From NCBI GenBank assembly GCA_016867725.1, contig VGIX01000061.1, positions 1 through 7,339 on the forward strand: DNA of 7,339 nucleotides. Reading direction: 5' to 3'. Shown piece by piece: positions 1 through 5,174 of the stretch. Each line of letters opens with the position of its first letter. The stretch's first letter is position 1. Source of the stretch: Candidatus Effluviviaceae Genus I sp. Lineage in GTDB: Bacteria > Joyebacterota > Joyebacteria > Joyebacterales > Joyebacteraceae. The position numbers and the translations under genes are program-made. The notes beneath the pieces are model-generated. The model saw only the letters and a list, made by a program, of their open reading frames with translations, did no database searches and was not told where the DNA came from.

Positions 1-2709
1 CTCACGCTGCGGACCAACACGGGCGGTCTCGAGAAGACCGGCTACACGCTCTCGGGGTGGAACACCGCCGCCAACGGCTCGGGCACGAACTACGCCGAGG
101 GCGCGTCCTACACCACGAACGCCGCGCTGAGCCTCTACGCGAAGTGGACGGCCAACGACTACATGGTGTTCTTCGATGCGGCCGGCGGGACGTACCCGAC
201 CCCGGCGAGCAAGATCGTCACCTTCGGTTCGCTGTACGGCACGCTCGCGACGACGAGCCTGGCCGGGTACACCTTCGACGGGTGGTTCACCGAGCCGACG
301 GGTGGCGACGAGATCACGGCCGAGAGCATCGTGGCCGTGGCCGCCGACGACACGCTCTACGCGCAGTGGACGGCGAACGAGTATACGGTGACGTTCGACG
401 CGATGGACGGCACGACGCCCGTGCCGCAGACCAAGCAGGTGACGTACGGGCAGGCGTACGGAGCGCTCGCCACGACGGACCGCGAAGGCTACGTGTTCGA
501 CGGCTGGTTCACCGCGCCGGGCGGAGGCGACGAGGTGACGGCCGAGAGCATCGTGGCCGTGGCGGCGGACGACACGCTCTACGCGCAGTGGACCGCCAAC
601 GACTACATGGTGTTCTTCGATGCGGCCGGTGGAACGAACCCGACCCCGGCGAGCAAGATCGTCACCTTCGGTGCGCTGTACGGCACGCTCGCGACGACGA
701 GCCGCACGGGCTACGCTTTCGCCGGATGGTACACCGAGCCGGAGCGCGGTCGGATCACCTCTGAGACCCGCGTCGTCATCGCCTCGGACCACACGCTGTA
801 CGCGCACTGGACGCCGAACGAGTACGCGGTGACCTTCGACGCGCAGGGCGGCACCGAGCCCGACCCGACGAGCACGCAGGTGACGTACGGCGCGGTGTAC
901 GGGGCCCTCGCCACCACGAGCCGGACGGGCTACGCGTTCGTCGGGTGGTTCGACGAGTCGATCGGCGGAAACGAGGTCACGGCGGGCACCATCGTCGCGA
1001 CTGCCCAGAACCACACGCTCTACGCCCAGTGGGAGCCCAACACGTACACGGTGACCTTCGACGCGCAGGGCGGGTCCGACCCCGATCCGGAGACGAAGCA
1101 GGTCATCTTCGGCCAGCAGTACGGAAGGCTCGCGGCGACCAGTCGCACGGGCTATGAGTTCGTCGGGTGGTTCACCGGCGGGCCCGAGCGCGACGAGATC
1201 ACGTCCGAGTCCATCGTCACGATCGCGGGCGACCACACGCTCTACGCGCAGTGGACGGCGAACGAGTACACGGTGACCTTCGACTCGCAGGGCGGGAGCG
1301 ATCCCGACCCCGCGGCCAAGCGGGTCACCTTCGGCCAGGAGTACGGCGACCTGGCGACGACGAGTCGCACCGGCTACTGGTTCGGCGGGTGGTACACCGA
1401 CCCCGAGGGCGGGACGGAGGTCCAGCCCATCACGATCGTCGAGGTTGCCGCGGACGACACGCTCTACGCGCGCTGGACGGCCGAGGAGTACAAGGTGACC
1501 TTCGACGCGCAGGGCGGCTCGACGCCCGACCCCGAGTACATCGTCGTGATCTTCGACCAGCCGTACGGCACGCTGGCGACGACGGAGCGCGAGGGGAGCG
1601 AGTTCGCGGGGTGGTTCACCGCCCCGCAGGGCGGGACGGAGGTCACCGCCGAGTCCATCGTGACGATCGCCTCCAGCCACACGCTCCACGCGCGATGGGC
1701 GGCGAACGAGTTCACCGTCACCTTCGACGCGCAGGGCGGCACGGAGCCTGACCCGGTCAACAAGGTCGTGGTGCTCGGCCTGCTCTACGGCGAGCTTGCG
1801 AGAACCGAGCGGCAGGGTTACCTGTTCGCCGGCTGGTTCACCGAGCCGGGCGACGGGGTCCAGTCCACGGGCGGCGACCTGGTCACCGACGAGACCGAGG
1901 TGACCACGGCCGCGGACCACACGCTCTACGCGCACTGGGGAGTCGAGACCTACGCGGTCACCTACGACGGCAACGGTCATGCGGCGGGCACGGTTCCGGC
2001 CTCCCAGTCTGCCGTCAGCGGCGTCTACCTGACCCTTGCCAGGAACATCGGCGGCCTGACGAGGGAGGGCTTCAGGTTCGCCGGCTGGAACACGGCCGCC
2101 GACGGGTCGGGCGCGGACTACGCCGAGGGCGCGCAGTACACCGAGGGCGCGTCCGCGACGATGTACGCGAAGTGGACTCCGTACTTCCCGATGCCGGCCT
2201 ACACCGTCTCCTACGACGGGAACGGCAACACGAGCGGCACGGCGCCCGAGAGCCAGCACAAGGCGCACGGCGTTCCGCTGACGCTCGCAACGAACTGCCA
2301 CTTCCTGTCCAGGACCGGCTACCTGTTCGTCGGATGGAACACGGAGCCGAACGGCACGGGCACGCCGTACGCCGCCGGCGGTACCTACACCGTCGACGCG
2401 GACGCGACGCTCTACGCTTGGTGGACGCTTGCCGGCATGGGCGCCGTCTGGGCCACGGAGAACCCGGTGCTGTCGAGGACGACGATCAACTACTCGTTGT
2501 CGGAGCCGGCTCGGGTCGGGCTCTCCATCTACAGCGTGACGGGCAGGGAACTCCTCGTCGTCGATCTCGGCGAGCAGGGGAGCGGCGCGCACTCCGTGGA
2601 GTGGGACGGCCGTGACGCATCCGGCGCGCGTGTCGCGTCGGGCGTCTACTTCGCCAGAGTGAGCACCGCCACCGAGCGCCAGGAGGTGCGGCTCATCGTG
2701 CTGCGCTGA
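1..2709 (+). CDS. Large InlB B-repeat (Listeria-Bacteroides repeat) surface protein, 5'-truncated
   Basis: The frame is open from base 1 to the TGA at 2707-2709 (902 codons visible), so the true start and any signal peptide lie upstream; the ATG at 163 is inside a repeat and is not a start. The protein is one partial plus ten full repeats of the InlB B-repeat/Flg_new type. Each has a 'VTFDAQGG' opening strand, a 'GY.F.GWF' centre and a 'TLYAQW' closing strand. A 93-residue C-terminal Ig-like domain follows (visible residues 810-902). Family knowledge: these repeats form small beta-grasp-like, often rod-like, extracellular stalks in adhesins and other surface proteins. The C-terminal domain indicates export past the outer membrane or surface attachment. 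No catalytic domain is visible, so adhesion or stalk function is inference. The missing N-terminus could carry the functional head. Codon use is GC-rich like the neighbours and I see no frameshift. Confidence 0.93.
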   Translation, partial: LTLRTNTGGLEKTGYTLSGWNTAANGSGTNYAEGASYTTNAALSLYAKWTANDYMVFFDAAGGTYPTPASKIVTFGSLYGTLATTSLAGYTFDGWFTEPTGGDEITAESIVAVAADDTLYAQWTANEYTVTFDAMDGTTPVPQTKQVTYGQAYGALATTDREGYVFDGWFTAPGGGDEVTAESIVAVAADDTLYAQWTANDYMVFFDAAGGTNPTPASKIVTFGALYGTLATTSRTGYAFAGWYTEPERGRITSETRVVIASDHTLYAHWTPNEYAVTFDAQGGTEPDPTSTQVTYGAVYGALATTSRTGYAFVGWFDESIGGNEVTAGTIVATAQNHTLYAQWEPNTYTVTFDAQGGSDPDPETKQVIFGQQYGRLAATSRTGYEFVGWFTGGPERDEITSESIVTIAGDHTLYAQWTANEYTVTFDSQGGSDPDPAAKRVTFGQEYGDLATTSRTGYWFGGWYTDPEGGTEVQPITIVEVAADDTLYARWTAEEYKVTFDAQGGSTPDPEYIVVIFDQPYGTLATTEREGSEFAGWFTAPQGGTEVTAESIVTIASSHTLHARWAANEFTVTFDAQGGTEPDPVNKVVVLGLLYGELARTERQGYLFAGWFTEPGDGVQSTGGDLVTDETEVTTAADHTLYAHWGVETYAVTYDGNGHAAGTVPASQSAVSGVYLTLARNIGGLTREGFRFAGWNTAADGSGADYAEGAQYTEGASATMYAKWTPYFPMPAYTVSYDGNGNTSGTAPESQHKAHGVPLTLATNCHFLSRTGYLFVGWNTEPNGTGTPYAAGGTYTVDADATLYAWWTLAGMGAVWATENPVLSRTTINYSLSEPARVGLSIYSVTGRELLVVDLGEQGSGAHSVEWDGRDASGARVASGVYFARVSTATERQEVRLIVLR
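151..2427 (+). repeat. Tandem array of ten coding InlB B-type repeats (about 222-bp period)
   Basis: Unit boundaries read from the translation, taking each unit from the residue after the closing W-T/E/A/G pair: 151-372, 373-594, 595-813, 814-1035, 1036-1257, 1258-1479, 1480-1701, 1702-1941, 1942-2178, 2179-2427. The first seven are 74 residues each, except the third, which is 73. The eighth is 80 because of a short insertion after 'FTEPGDG'. The last two (79 and 83 residues) belong to a longer subclass opening with 'Y.V.YDGNG' and containing 'GWNT....G.G..Y..G'. The 5' fragment at 1-150 is the end of another long-subclass unit. The repeats are coding, not a CRISPR or satellite array. Confidence 0.93.
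2428..2706 (+). other. C-terminal FlgD-like Ig / T9SS type A-like sorting domain of the repeat protein
   Basis: After the last repeat the chain changes to a domain with the order 'NPVLSRTTINYSLSEPA', 'VGLSIYSVTGREL', 'G.HSVEWDGRDASGARVASG' and 'VYFARVSTA', ending in 'RLIVLR'. This is the pattern shared by FlgD Ig-like domains and C-terminal type IX secretion tails in FCB-group bacteria. In that family the domain directs secretion across the outer membrane and may be cleaved or linked to the surface. The sequence alone does not tell a true T9SS signal from a non-sorting FlgD_ig domain; no secretion-machinery gene is in the window. Confidence 0.75.
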
Positions 2710-2736
2710 CGGCGCAGGACATCGCAGACTGCTTCA

Positions 2737-2770
2737 GGGGGCGGCCACCTTCGGGCGGCCGCCCCTCTTC
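2737..2770 (+). terminator. GC-rich hairpin after the repeat-protein gene, probable terminator
   Basis: GGGGCGGCC at 2738-2746 pairs perfectly with GGCCGCCCC at 2757-2765, and a G-T pair at 2737/2766 can extend it. The loop ACCTTCGGGC can pair further as CC-TTCG-GG, giving a stable tetraloop. It lies 28 nt after the stop codon. The downstream tract TCTTC is only partly T-rich, so this is a weak intrinsic terminator or an mRNA 3'-end stabiliser rather than a textbook one. Confidence 0.65.
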
Positions 2771-2799
2771 CTGATATCATCGCCTTCATGTGGTATCCT
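2771..2799 (+). promoter_or_regulatory. Possible sigma70-type promoter for the 715-residue secreted protein
   Basis: CTGATA at 2771-2776 (4 of 6 with TTGACA) is followed, after a 17-nt spacer, by TATCCT at 2794-2799 (4 of 6 with TATAAT). The -10 has an extended TGG directly before it. It lies just past the upstream hairpin and would give a leader of roughly 105 nt before the ATG at 2912. Promoter consensus for this lineage is unknown, so this is a candidate only. Confidence 0.3.
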
Positions 2800-2911
2800 A
2801 CTGTGTCCGGTCGGGGGCCTGACTGACCGGCAGCCTGCCCATTTCTCGATGTCACATCGGTCGTTGGAGTCACCCGCTTGCCCGGCACGGCCGGGGAGGG
2901 AGGGAAGGACC
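2800..2911 (+). promoter_or_regulatory. Untranslated leader with hairpins and strong Shine-Dalgarno
   Basis: This stretch between the candidate promoter and the ATG has a short inverted repeat, CCGGTC (2807-2812) with GACCGG (2825-2830). It also has a tighter hairpin, CCCGGC (2881-2886) with GCCGGG (2890-2895) around an ACG loop. The second hairpin takes up the first G residues of the purine tract 2893-2909 (GGGGAGGGAGGGAAGGA), which holds the Shine-Dalgarno sequence for the ATG at 2912. Enough purine tract stays free for ribosome binding. I recognise no riboswitch or RNA family here. Confidence 0.4.
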
Positions 2912-5059
2912 ATGAGACGCGCGATCGTGTTCGCGGCCGCGGCCCTCGTCGTCGCTCTCTGCGCGACGGCGATGGCGGACATCCCCGAGACCATCAGCTA
3001 CCAGGGTGTGCTCCGGGACGACGACGGCAACCCGGTGCCCGACGGCAACTACGCTGTCACATTCCGGATCTACGACGTCGCCGTGGGGGGCACGGCTCTG
3101 TGGTCGGAACCCCAGCTCATCCCCATCTCCGGCGGCATCATGAACGCGCACCTCGGGAGCGTGGTGTCGCTCACAACGCTCGACTTCCTTGTTCCGTACT
3201 GGCTCTCCATCCAGATCGGGCACGACGCGGAGCTGACTCCTCGCGTCGCGTTCGAAAGCGTCCCCTACGCCGCCCACGCGGCGTTCGCGGACAACCTGGT
3301 GGGCGGCGGCTGGGAGGTGGACGGCGACAACGTTCATCATGAGGTTGGGAACGTCGGTGTCGGCACCTCGACGCCCGACGCGCGGCTCGACGTGGAGACG
3401 GGTCGCAACGCCGGCGCGCGTGTGACGAACGAGGCGACCGGAGATACCACCGCTCTGTTCGTGTCGAACCGGCTCGGCACCGCGGCCGCCTTCCACGCGT
3501 GCGCGCCGTCGATCAGCGAGCCGCCGGTGAACACAGCGATCTACGCCAGCGGCCGCTGCGGTGCCCGCGCGGGGCACTTCTACTCGTCGAGCGCCGAGGC
3601 GATCTACGCGCAGTCGGGATACGCGGGAGGGGCCCTCGTGGCCGAGACGACGAACTCCGGCGCCCCCGCGGCGCACTTCATCGGCGGGACGGGCATCGCC
3701 GTGGACTCGACCGTGACGACGGGCGGGTTCGCGATGTCGACCGGCGCCGCAGCCGGCAGGGTCCTCACGTCCGACGCGTCCGGCGTCGGCACGTGGCAGG
3801 CGGCCGCCGGGAGCGACGCCGACTGGGTCATCAGCGGCAGCAACATGTACTCGGGCGTCACGGGAAACGTGGGCATCGGTACCTCGACGCCCGGCGGCAA
3901 GCTGGGTGTCTACAGTGCGGCGAACGCTGAGGCCCTTTACGTCGAGCATGCGGGCTCCAACCTGGGGCGAGCCGTCAACATCAACCGCACATCCACTCCT
4001 TCGGCCGGGAACGACATCCTGCAGATCACCGTGCCGTCAGCGTCGCCAGACAACTTCCAGTACGTGGAGTTCGACCGCGGCGGTGTCGTCGACTTCGCGG
4101 TGAACGGGAACGGACGCATCGATGGGGGAGGCGCGACGCTTAGCGGCGACGTCAGCGCGGCCAGCACCACTGAGTACGGCGGCTACTTCACGACGAGCAT
4201 GGCGAGCAACGCGGCGCACGCCGTCCACGGCGAGTGCACGACCACGGCCGCCGTCGACGCCGTCGGCGTCTACGGCAAGAGCGTCCCGGTCGACTACCAT
4301 GGCGTGGGGGGGTACTTCCAGGGCGGCTATCGTGGCCTCGTGGGCTATGTCCAGCCGACGGGCTCTTACTCGTACCGCGGCGTCTACGGCTTGGTGAGCG
4401 GCGGCACCGGCAGCAACTACGCCGTCTACGGCTACGCAGCCAGCGGGACGAACAACTACGGCATCTTCGGGCAGGCCGCCGGCGGGACGACCAACTACGC
4501 CGGTTACTTCTCCGGGAACGCGCACGTCACCGGCACGCTGACGGCCGGGACGAAGGCGTTCAAGATCGACCACCCTCTCGACCCGACGGGCAAGTACCTC
4601 CAGCACTCCTGTGTCGAGAGCGACGAGATGGCCAACATGTACACGGGCAACGCCGTGCTCGACGGCCGCGGCGAAGCGACCGTGACGCTGCCCGACTGGT
4701 TCGAGGCGCTGAACCAGGACTTCCGCTATCAGCTCACCTGCGTCGGCGGCTTCGCGCCGGTGTACGTCGCGAAGGAGATCTCCGGGAACGCGTTCCAGAT
4801 CGCGGGCGGCGAGCCCGGCATGAAGGTGTCGTGGATGGTGACCGGTGTGCGCCACGACGCGTACGCGCGCGCGCACGGGATCGAGGTCGAGGTCGTGAAG
4901 TCCGCGGACGAGCGGGGCACGTACATGCATCCGGATGCGTACGGCATGCCCGAGACGGCCGGCGTGGACTATCGCGCGGGCGAGGAGAGGCCGCTGCCGG
5001 TGAGCGAGACCCCGGCGCCGCAGGCGGCACCGGTCCACGACCCGAACGACGGGGAGTAG
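2912..5059 (+). CDS. Secreted modular protein with tail-fibre-like NVGIGT modules and conserved C-terminal domain
   Basis: The start is placed at ATG 2912 because a strong purine tract precedes it and the product then begins with a clean signal peptide: MRR, a hydrophobic core, and cleavage after A-M-A at residue 22. The in-frame ATG at 2849 would add 21 charged residues ahead of this. The mature 693-residue chain has four parts. Residues 23-125 are a beta-rich module opening 'ETISYQGVL' and ending 'VPYAAHAAFAD'. Two modules follow with W, then 'NVGVGTSTPDARL' (147-159) and 'NVGIGTSTPGGKL' (319-331). Residues 421-536 are a Gly/Tyr-rich repeat belt ('GVYG', 'YAVYGYA', 'YGIFGQ', 'YAGYFSG'). Residues 549-660 form a domain starting 'AFKIDHPLDP', followed by an acidic and Pro-rich tail to 715. 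Similar layouts occur in phage tail fibres and in uncharacterised surface proteins of candidate phyla. No enzyme motif is seen. A role as a secreted fibrous or envelope protein is inference. Confidence 0.9.
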   Translation: MRRAIVFAAAALVVALCATAMADIPETISYQGVLRDDDGNPVPDGNYAVTFRIYDVAVGGTALWSEPQLIPISGGIMNAHLGSVVSLTTLDFLVPYWLSIQIGHDAELTPRVAFESVPYAAHAAFADNLVGGGWEVDGDNVHHEVGNVGVGTSTPDARLDVETGRNAGARVTNEATGDTTALFVSNRLGTAAAFHACAPSISEPPVNTAIYASGRCGARAGHFYSSSAEAIYAQSGYAGGALVAETTNSGAPAAHFIGGTGIAVDSTVTTGGFAMSTGAAAGRVLTSDASGVGTWQAAAGSDADWVISGSNMYSGVTGNVGIGTSTPGGKLGVYSAANAEALYVEHAGSNLGRAVNINRTSTPSAGNDILQITVPSASPDNFQYVEFDRGGVVDFAVNGNGRIDGGGATLSGDVSAASTTEYGGYFTTSMASNAAHAVHGECTTTAAVDAVGVYGKSVPVDYHGVGGYFQGGYRGLVGYVQPTGSYSYRGVYGLVSGGTGSNYAVYGYAASGTNNYGIFGQAAGGTTNYAGYFSGNAHVTGTLTAGTKAFKIDHPLDPTGKYLQHSCVESDEMANMYTGNAVLDGRGEATVTLPDWFEALNQDFRYQLTCVGGFAPVYVAKEISGNAFQIAGGEPGMKVSWMVTGVRHDAYARAHGIEVEVVKSADERGTYMHPDAYGMPETAGVDYRAGEERPLPVSETPAPQAAPVHDPNDGE
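3302..3394 (+). repeat. First NVGIGT-type module copy
   Basis: Residues 131-161 of the secreted protein read W-x-V-x-G-x-N, a short spacer, then 'NVGVGTSTPDARLDV'. A related copy lies at 3815-3910. The motif 'NVGIGT..P..KL.V' is widespread in tail-fibre-like and large secreted beta proteins, where it precedes beta-prism or beta-helix segments. Confidence 0.7.
3815..3910 (+). repeat. Second NVGIGT-type module copy
   Basis: Residues 302-333 read 'DADWVISGSNMYSGVTG' and then 'NVGIGTSTPGGKLGV', matching the copy at 3302-3394 in order and spacing with one extra residue before the G-N-V. The two copies each start a new segment of the fibre-like region, so the protein looks built by duplication of a larger block (about 171 residues between copies). 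Confidence 0.7.
4172..4519 (+). repeat. Gly/Tyr-rich degenerate short repeats in the secreted protein
   Basis: Residues 421-536 repeat a loose unit of about 15-20 residues containing G-[VI]-[YF]-G or Y-x-G-Y-F: 'EYGGYFTTS', 'VGVYGKS', 'GVGGYFQGG', 'RGVYGLVSGG', 'YAVYGYAASG', 'YGIFGQAAGG', 'YAGYFSGN'. The alternation of small and aromatic residues suggests stacked beta strands, as in beta-helical or trimeric fibres. The fold is an inference. Confidence 0.65.
4556..4891 (+). other. Conserved-looking C-terminal domain of the secreted protein (FKIDHPLDP-type)
   Basis: Residues 549-660 carry 'AFKIDHPLDP', 'KYLQHSCVES', 'MYTGNAVLD', 'GEATVTLPDWFEALN', 'FRYQLTCVG' and 'VSWMVTGVRHDAYA'. I recognise this motif series as recurring at the C-terminus of otherwise dissimilar large bacterial secreted and fibre-like proteins. 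It occupies the place where phage tail-spike and fibre proteins carry an S74 intramolecular chaperone. I do not see the S74 catalytic Ser/Lys pattern. Its function is unknown to me. Confidence 0.6.
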
Positions 5060-5081
5060 CACGCCGCAGAGCATGTACCGC

Positions 5082-5123
5082 AAGAGGGGCACCGCCGTCG
5101 GCGAGCGGCGGTGCCTCTTTCTT
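5082..5123 (+). terminator. Bulged 14-bp hairpin with T-rich tail, intrinsic terminator
   Basis: The 5' arm AAGAGGGGCACCGCCG (5082-5097) pairs with CGGCGGTGCCTCTT (5106-5119), leaving a 2-nt G bulge and an 8-nt loop. It is followed by TCTT. It starts 22 nt after the TAG of the secreted protein and lies before serA, so the secreted-protein gene and serA are probably separate transcription units. Confidence 0.8.
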
Positions 5124-5161
5124 GGCACACCACTTGCTGATTACCTCTCGCGAATGTGACC

Positions 5162-5168
5162 GGGGGAG
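5162..5168 (+). promoter_or_regulatory. Shine-Dalgarno sequence deciding the GTG start of serA
   Basis: GGGGGAG lies six bases before the GTG at 5175. Starting here gives '[10 protein letters not shown]', the normal beginning of a D-3-phosphoglycerate dehydrogenase, so no residue of the family N-terminus is missing. I find no convincing -10/-35 pair in the 51 nt between the preceding terminator and this start. Confidence 0.7.
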
Positions 5169-5174
5169 TGACCT

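Noticed and set aside
163-165. ATG at 163 as the start of the repeat protein
   Set aside because: The frame is open to base 1 and codes for the end of another repeat; this Met lies in the first strand of a repeat unit and recurs at the same place at 607.
57-764. Second + strand open frame inside the repeat array (235 codons)
   Set aside because: It is an Arg/His/Gly-rich out-of-frame reading of the repeats, periodic only because the underlying gene is periodic.
151-1701. Regular 222-bp period considered as a CRISPR-like or noncoding satellite array
   Set aside because: The period is a whole number of codons, the protein motifs are conserved in frame, and there are no short identical repeats with unique spacers.
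2849-2911. Upstream in-frame ATG at 2849 as the start of the secreted protein
   Set aside because: It has no good ribosome-binding site, would put 21 charged and Pro-rich residues before the signal peptide, and the ATG at 2912 has a strong Shine-Dalgarno sequence and a clean signal peptide.
2954-2965. Possible lipobox around Cys17 of the secreted protein
   Set aside because: The residues before the Cys are V-A-L, so the small residue needed at -1 is missing; a signal peptidase I site A-M-A at 20-22 fits better.
5122-5157. TTGGCA at 5122-5127 as a -35 box for serA
   Set aside because: It matches 5 of 6 positions, but no acceptable -10 hexamer occurs at a 16-18 nt spacing and it overlaps the tail of the terminator.
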